Source: Pirellula staleyi DSM 6068 (GTDB taxonomy: Bacteria; Planctomycetota; Planctomycetia; Pirellulales; Pirellulaceae). Taken from it: a stretch of 64,000 nt of DNA. The notes under the pieces were generated by a model. The model was not told the DNA's origin and did no database searches. It worked only from the letters and a program-made list of their open reading frames with translations. This document shows positions 28,824-37,282 of the stretch, in pieces (the stretch's first letter is position 1; each line of letters starts with the position of its first letter). Where the stretch lies: contig CAMCMB010000007.1 in assembly GCA_945875845.1 (NCBI GenBank), forward strand, positions 1-64,000, written 5' to 3'. Made by a program: the position numbers and the translations under genes.

Positions 28824-30757
28824 AGCATCTTAAAACGCGTTGTTTCGTTTGGCTTTGCCGTGTGTGGCGGCAGACCTGTCTCATCGTTCTGGCCGCGTGC
28901 TTGCCGCTAGGGCAGCGACTGGTGGCAGATGATAACAAGACCGCTTCCGAGCGCGAGTATTCCGAACGCCCAATCGTTTCGAGCGATCGCGAACATTGGG
29001 CATTTCGTCCGATATCGGTAGGCCTGTCTCCCTCGGTGAACGCTCGCGATTGGCCCAAGGTTGGTTTCGACTATTTCATGTTGGCGGCACTTGAATCCGC
29101 AGGGCTTTCGCCTGCACCCCAGGCTGATCCCGCAACGCTTTTACGAAGGCTCAAGTTGGATTTGCTGGGGTTACCGCTAACTCCCGAAGAGCTGGCGGAG
29201 TACCTCGAAGAGGATGAACCTCAAGCATACGAGCGCTGGGTAGATCGTTTTCTTGCCTCGCCCTGTTATGGAGAGCGTTGGGCACAGCCTTGGCTGGACC
29301 TTGCCAGCTTTGCGGAAACGGATGGATTTGAACATGACCGCGTTCGCTCGACCGCTTGGCAATATCGGGACTGGGTAATCGATTCACTGAACAGCGATAT
29401 GTCATTTGATGAATTCGTCTTGCGACAATTAACGGGTGAATCCCATCCCGATCCGAAACAACGCATTGCCACCATGTTTGGCCTGGCTGGCCCGGACATG
29501 CCGGACATCAACGATCAAGAGCTTAGGCGACATGATCGATTGAATGAACTGACATCGACCGTGGGATCTGCACTTCTTGGATTGCAATTTCATTGCGCTC
29601 AGTGTCACGATCACAAGTACGATGCGTTGAGCCAAGGGGACTTTTATCGCCTTCGAGCCGTGTTCGAGCCTGCCGTCCCTGTTTTGCAAAGAGACAAGGA
29701 GTTCGTCGCGTTCTCATCCGCATCGATCCATCCAAGTTTGGCGCCGCGGTTCTACTTCCGCGGCGAAGTTCGGCAACCCGGACCGATTGTTCGGCCAGCC
29801 GTTCCTCGTATCGCCGCCAGTACGTCGGAACCCATCGCGTATCTTGACGCAAAGGATCCTCGCGGCGATTTTGCGAAATGGTTGTTCCAACCAGAAAACC
29901 CGCTCACCTCGCGTGTGATCGTCAATCGACTATGGCAATCCCATTTTGGAAAAGGTTTGTTTGAGAATCCAAGCGACGTGGGGGTAACGGCTGCTTCGCC
30001 CACCCACCTGGAAACGCTCGATTGGTTGGCGACTGAACTTCGCAGACAGAATTGGAGTCTAAAGTCCATTCAACGCTTAATCGTCTTGTCATCGACCTAC
30101 CGTCAGGCAAGCAAATGCGGGGACAACGACGCGGACTGGGTCGATCGAATTCGTTTGGACCGAGACAACCGCCTTTACAGCCGCTTTCCGCGACAGCGTA
30201 TGGACGCTGAGGAAATCCGAGACTCGATGTTATTTGTGGCTGGATTGATCAACTTCGAGCGAGGCGGAGAAGGGGTCATGCCACCTATCCCGGAGGAACT
30301 GGTCGGCACACTTTTGAAGGGGCAATGGCAAGTTAGCGAACTGAAGTCGGACCATGTTCGGCGAAGCATTTATACATTTGCCAGACGGAATTTACGCTAC
30401 CCACTACTGGATGCCTTTGATCGACCCGATGCGGGCGCAAGTTGCCCAAAAAGGTACCGTTCGACTACTGCGACACAAGCTCTGCAGATGCTCAACAGTC
30501 CGTTTTCCATGGAGTGTAGCCTAGGACTTCGTCAGCAAGTTTTTCAAGAATCTCAATCTCGGAATACGAATGTCAGCTCTATGGATGATGGAGCACTGGA
30601 GCGTCTGTTCCTGATTGCACTTGGTCGCCGGCCAGACTCGGACGAAAAGAAATGGTTCATTGAGTTCGTTCAGCGCGAAGAAGGTTCGAGCGAAACGCGT
30701 TGGCTTGCCGCTTGCTTGGCACTCTTCAATACCAATGAGTTTATCTACATGGATTAG
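28820..30757 (+). CDS. DUF1549/DUF1553 protein lacking the N-terminal cytochrome domain
   Basis: This 645-residue protein begins with GTG overlapping the upstream stop (GTGA). A leader VWRQTCLIVLAACLPLG is present. It goes straight to DUF1549 (LRRLKLDLLGLPLTPEELAE, DLASFAETDGFEHDRVRSTA, CAQCHDHKYDALSQGDFYRL at ~255-275) and DUF1553 (VIVNRLWQSHFGKGLFENPS, STTATQALQMLNS). The PSD1 cytochrome domain that opens the two other copies is absent, so only the CxxCH inside DUF1549 remains. Total length is short because the spacer region between the two domains is also small. Partner and export suggest the same kind of role as the other pairs, with less redox capacity (inference). Confidence 0.9.
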   Translation: MKHLKTRCFVWLCRVWRQTCLIVLAACLPLGQRLVADDNKTASEREYSERPIVSSDREHWAFRPISVGLSPSVNARDWPKVGFDYFMLAALESAGLSPAPQADPATLLRRLKLDLLGLPLTPEELAEYLEEDEPQAYERWVDRFLASPCYGERWAQPWLDLASFAETDGFEHDRVRSTAWQYRDWVIDSLNSDMSFDEFVLRQLTGESHPDPKQRIATMFGLAGPDMPDINDQELRRHDRLNELTSTVGSALLGLQFHCAQCHDHKYDALSQGDFYRLRAVFEPAVPVLQRDKEFVAFSSASIHPSLAPRFYFRGEVRQPGPIVRPAVPRIAASTSEPIAYLDAKDPRGDFAKWLFQPENPLTSRVIVNRLWQSHFGKGLFENPSDVGVTAASPTHLETLDWLATELRRQNWSLKSIQRLIVLSSTYRQASKCGDNDADWVDRIRLDRDNRLYSRFPRQRMDAEEIRDSMLFVAGLINFERGGEGVMPPIPEELVGTLLKGQWQVSELKSDHVRRSIYTFARRNLRYPLLDAFDRPDAGASCPKRYRSTTATQALQMLNSPFSMECSLGLRQQVFQESQSRNTNVSSMDDGALERLFLIALGRRPDSDEKKWFIEFVQREEGSSETRWLAACLALFNTNEFIYMD

Positions 30758-30843
30758 CCCTACCACTGGGTTGCTCGGGAGGGTACGGTCACCCCTGCAA
30801 TCATGTTTCCAAAGGCTTTGCCAAAAGAATCCATTCTTTGCAA

Positions 30844-30904
30844 GGGAGGGTGAGGCTCCTGCCGAACCTTAGCGTCGTAAGCTCGGCAGGAGCCTCGCTC
30901 TCCC
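30844..30904. repeat. Palindromic repeat, GGGAGGG-CTCCTGCCGA family (copy 3)
   Basis: Arms GGGAGGGTGAGGCTCCTGCC and GGCAGGAGCCTCGCTCTCCC. A flank resembling the 16850 element (CATGTTTCC, GGCTTTGCC, AATCCATTC) precedes it. It stands between the DUF1549/1553 gene and the isomerase pseudogene. Confidence 0.9.
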
Positions 30905-30955
30905 ATTTGAACTCGTTCCTGAGCAACTCGATTGTTTGTATTCGACTTAGGATAG

Positions 30956-31169
30956 GCTGAGACGGTCATCGCGATCAAATCTCATATCAGCGGCGCAGCG
31001 CATCTGCCCGACCACGTTCGTTGGTTGCTCGATCAAGTCGAGAGCCCATCGTTCAAAGCGGTTTTTGACTTCAGCCATTTCCAACTTCGCGTCTTGGATT
31101 TGAAAGACTCTTGGGAGAAACTGGCAGCCGACACCGTTTTCATTCACGTCAAGGATTCGCAACTCACTT
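30956..31169 (+). pseudogene. Remnant of a sugar phosphate isomerase/epimerase (TIM barrel) gene
   Basis: The reading frame gives AETVIAIKSHISGAAHLPDH, then VRWLLDQVESPSFKAVFDFS, then HFQLRVLDLKDSWEKLAADT, then VFIHVKDSQ. This matches the middle of AP-endonuclease-type sugar isomerases: the IxxxSH strand, the VxSPxFxxxFDxSHF metal site and the VHVKD site. There is no start codon or N-terminal half (an in-frame TAG lies at 30953-30955), and it stops being homologous where the next repeat begins, so it is a broken fragment. The intact family member would be ~270-300 residues. Confidence 0.75.
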
Positions 31170-31241
31170 TGGTAGTGGAACTCGCCAGAGTTCCTTGTTT
31201 CGCGATTAAATCAAAGGAAGTCTTGGCGACTTCCACTACGA
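31170..31241. repeat. Palindromic repeat, GTAGTGGAAGTCGCCAAGAC family
   Basis: Left arm GGTAGTGGAACTCGCCAGAG plus TTCCTTG, loop TTTCGCGATTAAAT, right arm CAAAGGAAGTCTTGGCGACT plus TCCACTACGAA. The arms pair with a few mismatches, leaving two symmetric sub-hairpins (GAACTC/GAGTTC, GAAGTC/GACTTC). Its plan - short self-complementary arms inside a longer inverted repeat - is the same as the 22191 element, but the sequence is different. It cuts off the isomerase fragment before it. Confidence 0.75.
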
Positions 31242-31292
31242 ATGGGAACCATTCGCTAACAAGGTGAGTGCCATTTGGCACGCGCCCTGCAT

Positions 31293-31898
31293 TTATAGTT
31301 CGGTAGCGGAACGGCGCAAGCCGTCCCGTGAGTTGGGTTTCTCAAACGCGCGAGCCAAGTCGATCAACGCATGTTCTTCACTTTTGGAGATTTGGTGGGA
31401 AAGCCCCAGGATACCTCCAGTCAATTCCGCAATCCGGCGAGCGCGGTCCATGGTGAGTCGTCGTACCTCCGCAAGGCTTGCATCATCAAGTTCTTTGGCG
31501 AGTTCCATCGCGTATTCCCTCCATGCTTCCAGGAGAGCGGGTTCGGGGCGGTCGTCAAGCCAGCCTTTCAGGAGTTGGTAGTTTGTCGAGTCCTTCGAGA
31601 TTCCCTCCGTCTCTGCGGCTTGAAGGATTGCATCTCGTTCGCTGATTTGGATCTCCGCATCCGCCCATGCGACGCGAACGAGTGGCAGTAGGGACAACGC
31701 GGTAAATGACTCGGCTGTGATGCCCACTCGCATCAAGTCATCGAGCACTTTGACATCATGGATTTTAGAAATCTCTGCAAGTTGGTTACGCGTTTGCTCG
31801 GTCTGTGAACTAAGATAGGCCAAAAGTCCCAAATCGCGTCCTCGAAAGAAGCTGTTTTCCAATGCGCGACTCTTTGCGGCCAATAAATCTTGACTCAT
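31293..31898 (-). CDS. TerB-like helical protein
   Basis: A 201-residue soluble, highly helical protein. The central region ITAESFTALSLLPLVRVAWA, then DAEIQISERDAILQAAETEG, matches the TerB-like signature of an AWADxxI...ER..IL..A. pattern; the N-terminal SRALENSFFRGRDLGLLAYL is a helical bundle. TerB-like domains are tied to tellurite resistance and to stress sensing at the membrane; the exact role here is unknown. The last ~10 residues, DGLRRSATEL, are encoded by a GTAGCGGAACGGCGC repeat, so the natural end of the gene may have been lost. The gene is divergent from the small protein at 32116, with a 217-bp spacer between. Confidence 0.65.
   Translation of the reverse strand: MSQDLLAAKSRALENSFFRGRDLGLLAYLSSQTEQTRNQLAEISKIHDVKVLDDLMRVGITAESFTALSLLPLVRVAWADAEIQISERDAILQAAETEGISKDSTNYQLLKGWLDDRPEPALLEAWREYAMELAKELDDASLAEVRRLTMDRARRIAELTGGILGLSHQISKSEEHALIDLARAFEKPNSRDGLRRSATEL
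31303..31332. repeat. Palindromic repeat, GTAGCGGAACRGCGCAAGC family (copy 2)
   Basis: GTAGCGGAACGGCGCAAGCC followed by GTCCCGTGAG, stem ACGGC-GCAA-GCCGT. It overlaps the end of the TerB-like gene, whose final codons read through it on the minus strand. Confidence 0.75.
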
Positions 31899-32115
31899 AG
31901 TTTCCCTTTTTGGAAAATGTTCATTGCAGGAGGCAGTCTAACAATTCCATTAGCCGCTCTCTCTCATTGTAGAGAGTGAAAACCAATACGCCTATGGTCA
32001 ACCCTCCAGCCGAACACGAAATGCGATATGGTCGATTCCCAAAGACTCTGATCTTCGCCGCGAATGATTTACTTCAGGAACTTAGCCAAGCCCTAGCGGC
32101 ATAGGAAAGAGAAAC

Positions 32116-32331
32116 ATGGCAATCCATAAAACGACGATGACAATCGAGCACGGGAGCATTGAACTCCAAAAGGCGAGCGAGAAGGTCAAGTTTGTACTTC
32201 GTGCCGATGGCGAAAAGATCGGGGAGCTAACGATCCTTGCGGCAAGTGTCCAATTCAAAGGTCGTATGCAACGCTCTCCCAAAAAATGGTCCATGTCTCA
32301 ATTCGTCAAACTCCTCGAAGACAATTCCTAA
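32116..32331 (+). CDS. Small conserved-looking protein of unknown function
   Basis: A 71-residue protein starting after a good ribosome-binding stretch (AGGAAAGAGAAAC). It has an alternating strand pattern (TMTIEHGSIELQKASEKVKF, then VLRADGEKIGELTILAASVQ) and ends in a helix with a Trp (KKWSMSQFVKLLE). I do not recognise the family. The length, codon pattern and start support it as a real gene; it lies opposite the TerB-like gene and converges on trxC. Confidence 0.55.
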   Translation: MAIHKTTMTIEHGSIELQKASEKVKFVLRADGEKIGELTILAASVQFKGRMQRSPKKWSMSQFVKLLEDNS

Positions 32332-32475
32332 TCGATGTCCGATCTTGTCAACAAACTTGATCCAATCGATCGTTCGAGTCATGAACGCCGACCCGCGAAC
32401 ACACAAAACATTTACTGTCTGCGATCCTGCGTGTGAACGGACTTGTGCTCATATTGGCGCATCCCTCGCCTCGCC

Positions 32476-32895
32476 TCAGTGCAATTTTGCAAACTGCACG
32501 ATTTGCTGTGCGTTCATGGCTCCGGACCGACGAGCGACCTCGGCTCCCGCTTGAAACAATACCACGGTTGGGATACTGGAGATAGCGAATTGAGCTGCCG
32601 TCAATGTGGCTACTTCCGTATCCAATTTCGCGAGAACGACTTGGGGTGAAAGAAGCACTGCTGCCTCTGCAAATGCTGGGGCCATCATGCGACAGGGACC
32701 GCACCAAGGAGCCCAAAAATCGACAAGGATGGGCACATCCGTTCTCGCGATGTACTTCGCAAAAGATTTGTCCGTCAAGTCGATCGGATGTATCGGTAGC
32801 AACTGCTGTTTGCACTTGCCGCAGATGGGTTTGTCGGTCAGTTTCGAATCAAGCACCCGATTCACGGCGAGGCACTTCGAGCAGACTAGGTTCAC
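32476..32895 (-). CDS. trxC: Thioredoxin 2 (TrxC) with N-terminal zinc ribbon
   Basis: A 139-residue protein with both thioredoxin-2 hallmarks: an N-terminal zinc ribbon of two Cys pairs (CSKC and CGKC) at residues 5-29 and the active site FWAPWCGPCRMMAPAF at ~60-75. The cis-proline loop ISSIPTVVLF is present. TrxC is a cytosolic disulfide reductase that in E. coli is induced by oxidative stress and kept in shape by zinc. Starts with GTG. It lies beside UspA and CcdA-like genes, all plausibly used under redox stress. Confidence 0.93.
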   Translation of the reverse strand: MNLVCSKCLAVNRVLDSKLTDKPICGKCKQQLLPIHPIDLTDKSFAKYIARTDVPILVDFWAPWCGPCRMMAPAFAEAAVLLSPQVVLAKLDTEVATLTAAQFAISSIPTVVLFQAGAEVARRSGAMNAQQIVQFAKLH

Positions 32896-33127
32896 AGTTT
32901 AGGCAATTCTCAATAGATAGACTCAAAATTGTTGTTCGAGATTAGATCATGTTTTCGTTCGCTCGCAATCCGACCAAGTGGGACCTTCCCCTATTCGGTG
33001 ATTTCTTGTATTTCGGAGCGTTGGCTGCCTCTAACCAGTATTTTTAGTTGCTATGAACACCGCTACAATGGGTGCGACACACAGCCACAGACCTATCTAC
33101 GTTGAGATAAACAAAGTGAAGGATAAA

Positions 33128-34063
33128 ATGGATTACCAGCGCATTTTGGTTGCGATCGACTTTTCTCCCTCTTCCGAAGCAGCTTTGAAACAAGCTATTT
33201 GGCTTGCACGTCAGTCTGGTGCATGCCTCGTTTTGGAACACGCTTTGCCGGAGTCGCGTAGAGCGGAGCATTTATCGTCCTACATGGCGAAGATAAATTT
33301 GCTCTCAGGGCACGGAGAACGCTTTGAGCGCGAGATTCGCCAAGACTCCGAGAGCAAAATGCACCGAATGCTAAAGGGCCTAGACGTTTCTGGCTTGGAT
33401 GTTAAATTCGAGACTCGATTGGGTGAGGTCTTTGTTGAGATTACGCATACTGTTCAGCAAGGCGGCTACGATCTCGTACTTGCAGGCACTCGAGGGCACA
33501 ACGACTGGAATCATTTTTTTGTAGGGAGTACCGCCAAACGGCTTATTCGCAAATGCCCCTCATCGGTGTGGATTGTGAAGGCCGAGCATGTTGGCCCCCC
33601 AGGAATCATACTCGCTCCAACAGACTTTTCTGACGTCAGTCGCAAAGCAATTCTCGAAGCCCTAAGACTAGCTGAACATGCCAATGCGGAGTTGCATTTG
33701 CTGCACGTGATCGACTCAAATGACATTCAGTCAGAGGACAACCCGGCAATTTCCCATACGGCTTTATCAAGGCATGAAATCAACGAAATAGCCTCCAAAC
33801 GTCTCATCGAGTTTCTGAATTCGTTCGAAATGGATCGACGCCGTATTCACTCCCATTTGTCCTTCGGAACTCCTTGGAAAGAAATCCACCAGATGGTCCA
33901 ACGTCACAAGGTCGATTTGATTGCCATGGGAACGGTGGGCCGAAATGGTATAAAGGAAATCCTTCTGGGCAGTACCGCAGAGAAAGTCCTCGACACTTGC
34001 GATTGCAGCATCCTGACCACGAAACCGGATGGATTTGTCTCTCCCGTTGAACCTTTGCACTAG
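33128..34063 (+). CDS. Double-domain universal stress protein (UspA), first of a tandem pair
   Basis: The start at 33128 (MDYQRILVAIDFS) is chosen because GTGAAGGATAAA gives a ribosome-binding site; an upstream ATG would add 25 unrelated residues. The protein is 311 residues with two UspA folds. Domain one has the ATP-binding motif G-2x-G-9x-GST in GTRGHNDWNHFFVGSTAKRL; domain two in GTVGRNGIKEILLGSTAEKV. The two domains join at VGPPGIILAPTDFSDVSRKA. Both are of the ATP-binding kind, not the UspA-proper kind. Usp proteins bind nucleotides and help survival during starvation or hypoxia. The next gene, 39 bp on, is a paralog. Confidence 0.93.
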   Translation: MDYQRILVAIDFSPSSEAALKQAIWLARQSGACLVLEHALPESRRAEHLSSYMAKINLLSGHGERFEREIRQDSESKMHRMLKGLDVSGLDVKFETRLGEVFVEITHTVQQGGYDLVLAGTRGHNDWNHFFVGSTAKRLIRKCPSSVWIVKAEHVGPPGIILAPTDFSDVSRKAILEALRLAEHANAELHLLHVIDSNDIQSEDNPAISHTALSRHEINEIASKRLIEFLNSFEMDRRRIHSHLSFGTPWKEIHQMVQRHKVDLIAMGTVGRNGIKEILLGSTAEKVLDTCDCSILTTKPDGFVSPVEPLH

Positions 34064-34102
34064 TAGAACCGCAGATCCCTCCTTCCAAAGAAGAGTAATA
34101 AA

Positions 34103-34993
34103 ATGACTAAACATCCTGGCTACCTGCGAGCAATCGTCGCGATAGACTTCTCTACTGGTGCCAATGCTGCATTGCAACAAGCCATCTGGCTTGGCCGTGT
34201 TTCAGGGGCGAAACTTGCGATGACATATGCAGCCCCGGACTCGACTCAGATTTCCCAAACAGCGCAGGAGATTCGGCAGGAATCAGCGGTCAAAATGCAA
34301 GCCATGATTGAAAACCTAGGTGCAGCCGATTTAGATGTTCAATTGAAGACACGAATCGGAAAACCCTTTGTCGTGATCATTCATGCCGTTCAACAAGAAC
34401 ACTTCGATCTCGTTTTTGCCGGCTCTCGCGGCCACGGGGACTGGACGCAGTTCTTAGTCGGTAGCACCGCCAAACGACTGGTTCGCAAGTGCCCCGTTTC
34501 CGTTTGGATTGTCAAATCGGAAAACGTTGGGCCGCCAAAAGTCATACTCGCTCCAACGGACCTATCCGAGGTGAGCCGCAAAGCCATACAAGAAGGCTTG
34601 TGGCTGGCGGAACAATCCGGTGCTGAATTCCATGTGTTGCACGTCGTCGACTCACCAAAAGTCCATGAGGAAGAGGAATCGTTGCAACAGCCCACGTCCA
34701 ATTCTTCGCAACAAGAGATCCATGCGGAAGCGACGCGGCAATTAGAAGCGTTTCTGCAGCCCCTTCAAACGAGTGACAGCCGCATTCAATCCCATGTGAT
34801 TCACGGTGTTGCGTGGAAGGAGATTGGACTCATGGCACAACAACTTAACGCGGATTTGATTGCCATCGGAACAGTGGGGCGTAGCGGTATTAAAGGGATG
34901 CTGCTTGGGAATACCGCTGAAAAGGTACTTGATACGTGCGAATGTAGTATTCTAACAGTAAAACCAGATGGTTTCGTATCTCCGATCGAGTAG
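34103..34993 (+). CDS. Double-domain universal stress protein (UspA), second of a tandem pair
   Basis: A 296-residue paralog of the gene before it, with the same two-domain layout: GSRGHGDWTQFLVGSTAKRL in domain one and GTVGRSGIKGMLLGNTAEKV in domain two. The second motif has Asn where Ser/Thr normally closes the ATP loop, a mild change. The linker VGPPKVILAPTDLSEVSRKA closely matches its neighbour, so the pair arose by gene duplication. The ribosome-binding region AAAGAAGAG precedes the ATG. It converges on the BON gene with a 25-bp gap, with no room for a strong terminator. Confidence 0.92.
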   Translation: MTKHPGYLRAIVAIDFSTGANAALQQAIWLGRVSGAKLAMTYAAPDSTQISQTAQEIRQESAVKMQAMIENLGAADLDVQLKTRIGKPFVVIIHAVQQEHFDLVFAGSRGHGDWTQFLVGSTAKRLVRKCPVSVWIVKSENVGPPKVILAPTDLSEVSRKAIQEGLWLAEQSGAEFHVLHVVDSPKVHEEEESLQQPTSNSSQQEIHAEATRQLEAFLQPLQTSDSRIQSHVIHGVAWKEIGLMAQQLNADLIAIGTVGRSGIKGMLLGNTAEKVLDTCECSILTVKPDGFVSPIE

Positions 34994-35018
34994 TCTGAAC
35001 CGTTCCTCGATGCAAAAT

Positions 35019-35351
35019 CTATCCGTTGTGGTGTACTTCGATGAGGTTAACCACCGCGACGACTCCGGGAAGGAATCGGATACATTCCTGGGCAAGTTGC
35101 TTGTGATAGTAAGATCCAACTTCGCCGCGCAACGTAAGAATTCCGTCGCAAAATTCGCACGACAAAGCCCGCAATTCTTTGTAATCGTTTTCGAGAAGAC
35201 GCCGCCTAGCTTCCTCGCGGCCCTGCCTCGCTTTCCAATCCGTCAGCGACGTATTGTCTTGTTGAATCGTATTCGCTCGCTTATCTGATCGCCATTCTTG
35301 CAGGCTGATCGCGCCGCGATCAAACGAGACTTTTTTTGCCGTAATGCTCAC
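35019..35351 (-). CDS. BON-domain protein
   Basis: A 110-residue protein with a GTG start preceded by GGCGGAG. The N-terminal half is polar (TDWKARQGREEARRRLLEND); the C-terminal half carries one BON domain, GILTLRGEVGSYYHKQLAQE followed by CIRFLPGVVAVVNLIEV, with the conserved Gly-Glu-Val and the final VxNxIEV strand. No signal peptide is seen, unlike the exported OsmY type, so it is probably cytosolic. BON domains bind phospholipid or other ligands and are common in stress regulons. Regulated perhaps by the TGAGCGA palindrome upstream at 35510. A second BON gene is at 56226. Confidence 0.8.
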   Translation of the reverse strand: MSITAKKVSFDRGAISLQEWRSDKRANTIQQDNTSLTDWKARQGREEARRRLLENDYKELRALSCEFCDGILTLRGEVGSYYHKQLAQECIRFLPGVVAVVNLIEVHHNG

Positions 35352-35509
35352 CGCAATTTCTCCGCCCTGATGGGCTACTCAACGTCATGAATCATTGATT
35401 TAGGTCGTTACTCAACTCAGCTCTTTCACGAGCATTTTTCATGCCGCAAACCAACGCGCATGAAATCCTGGGGATGAGGTCGTCTTTTTAAACGATCGCT
35501 TGATGCGAC

Positions 35510-35537
35510 TGAGCGAAATCGCTCATACTGAGCGATT
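35510..35537. promoter_or_regulatory. Candidate operator: TGAGCGAAATCGCTCA palindrome plus half-site
   Basis: A perfect 16-bp palindrome TGAGCGAAATCGCTCA at 35510-35525 is followed two bases later by a further CTGAGCGATT half-site. It sits in the 230-bp spacer upstream of the minus-strand BON gene. The perfect dyad and repeated half-site are typical of a dimeric regulator's binding sites, but no promoter elements or regulator were found to confirm it. Confidence 0.35.
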
Positions 35538-35581
35538 CATGTGCGTTTACGTCGCAGTCCAAACGCGTGCTGCCACCGTTC

Positions 35582-37282
35582 CTAGCGCAGCCATTCAGGA
35601 CGAAGAATCATAATGACCCCTAGCAGCAGAATCGCCATGCCGCTGACTAACTTGAGCCAACGCCCCTGCGCTTCTTGAAGTTTTTTTTTACTGAGCGTTG
35701 CGACAATCAGGAGGACCATGATTGTGTCATCCAGCATATATGCCCCAATGTACAGGCCTAAATACGCGTGCCGCATCGGCCACGACAAGTTCTGTTGTGT
35801 CAAAATACTCGTGTACAACGCAGGCAAGCCCGCCGTGCAAAGCAATTCAATAAAATTGACGAGAACCGCCAAGGTGATCGCTCCCGCAATGGCGCCCGTC
35901 AGATTCTCCGCCGTCACAATTTTTCTTACCCTGGCATAGATACCCGGCTTCGCGGATTCGGGGATAGAAAGGCTCACCCCCTGCTTGAATGCAAAGAAAT
36001 CCTTGATGTGAATACACCCGATCAAAATGGCAAGGATCGCAAGTCCTACTTGAACGGATCGTAGATATCCCACCCACATGAAGACGTTGATCCAGGCAGC
36101 CATGAACGCGTAGTACGCCAACCCGCTCACCACCACAAAGGTGCCTGCAATCGCCACAATTCGCACGCGATCGCGCAGGTTGACAAGTATCGAAAGCAAG
36201 AACAATAGCACCCACATCGCGCAGGGATTGAATCCGTCCACCAAACCCACCGCGATCGTAAACAAAGGCATCCCAAGCTTGCTCGCACTCAAGCTCCCCA
36301 AAAATGGAAGTCGTATGGTATCGTCGACCTCCTGTTCCGGCATTTCGCCTGAAAGACCAGGAATCGGCAGTTCGTCCCGATACTCCTCTGGTTCTTGAGC
36401 CAACAGCAAAGCGTGCGAGGACGCTACCAACGGGAACACCTCGGAAAGGATCGCAAGTTTGAGCTGCGTCTTGAGTTGAAGCGAAGACGTTTTTGGCTTG
36501 TCGGGGTTGCTTGGCTTGTCGGGATTGTCCGGTGGTGGTTTCGCCGAAGGATCGATCGCTTTTGGACACTCATGTGACCAAAGCTGAAGCATTTTGCGAA
36601 GCCGACTTTCAAAAAGTATCTCCGTCTCAAAACCGACCAGCAACTGGTCGCATAAATAGACAATAGGAACACTTGCCCCGGCAACACGGTGCTTAGCGGT
36701 GAGTTGCGAGACCCTGGCGCTACCGACGCGGTCCGTTACGATATCGTGAACGACCAATTCCAACGCAGGGTAGGTTTCTAGGAAGGTGGGCAACCGTGCT
36801 TTGACCGACGCGCATCGATGGCAGCCGGATCGAACAAAGACTTCGACCTGTAATAATTCCTGAAGCTCTTGGCGGGTTTTATCCGGATGGGTTGCGTGAA
36901 TGACGCGATTGCAGCCGTATACGACGGGCTGCATGTCTAGCGGCAGCTTGAAGTGTTTCAGAATGGCATTGAGTCGCTCTCGATTGCGGGGCTCAGTGTC
37001 AATGTCTCGCGAAACGAGCGTGATTCCACTGCGTTGGCTCGCCATTTTTTCGACCGCAGCCACGGCATCCTGTTTGTTTGGATCGCCTTGCCGGCCATAC
37101 ACCTCAATCATCACGCAACGCGGCGAAGAAGTTGAGGTGGGGCCTTGCCCTAAAGCCTGAAATGAGCAACCTACACAAACGAGTAATGCCGAAACAAACG
37201 CTCGACCAACCCATTCGGTCGAGGTCGCAAGGCAAACAAGAAACGGCTGAAGCGTTCGGTAAACCGCAGTGTCTGGGAACAT
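35582..37282 (-). CDS. CcdA/DsbD-like membrane redox protein with N-terminal redoxin domains
   Basis: The 566-residue protein starts with a leader (VGRAFVSALLVCVGCSFQAL). Two thioredoxin/glutaredoxin-like segments follow: the first without a CxxC (VMIEVYGRQGDPNKQDAVAA), the second with the active site FVRSGCHRCASVKARLP at ~150. A low-complexity linker of repeated PDKP follows. The C-terminal ~240 residues are six or so membrane helices with paired cysteines in GFNPCAMWVLLFLLSILV and NFIELLCTAGLPALYTS, the CcdA/DsbD pattern that passes electrons across the membrane. This fusion would move reducing power from cytosol to exported redoxins. It lies near thioredoxin 2, a likely electron source (inference). 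Confidence 0.82.
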   Translation of the reverse strand: MFPDTAVYRTLQPFLVCLATSTEWVGRAFVSALLVCVGCSFQALGQGPTSTSSPRCVMIEVYGRQGDPNKQDAVAAVEKMASQRSGITLVSRDIDTEPRNRERLNAILKHFKLPLDMQPVVYGCNRVIHATHPDKTRQELQELLQVEVFVRSGCHRCASVKARLPTFLETYPALELVVHDIVTDRVGSARVSQLTAKHRVAGASVPIVYLCDQLLVGFETEILFESRLRKMLQLWSHECPKAIDPSAKPPPDNPDKPSNPDKPKTSSLQLKTQLKLAILSEVFPLVASSHALLLAQEPEEYRDELPIPGLSGEMPEQEVDDTIRLPFLGSLSASKLGMPLFTIAVGLVDGFNPCAMWVLLFLLSILVNLRDRVRIVAIAGTFVVVSGLAYYAFMAAWINVFMWVGYLRSVQVGLAILAILIGCIHIKDFFAFKQGVSLSIPESAKPGIYARVRKIVTAENLTGAIAGAITLAVLVNFIELLCTAGLPALYTSILTQQNLSWPMRHAYLGLYIGAYMLDDTIMVLLIVATLSKKKLQEAQGRWLKLVSGMAILLLGVIMILRPEWLR

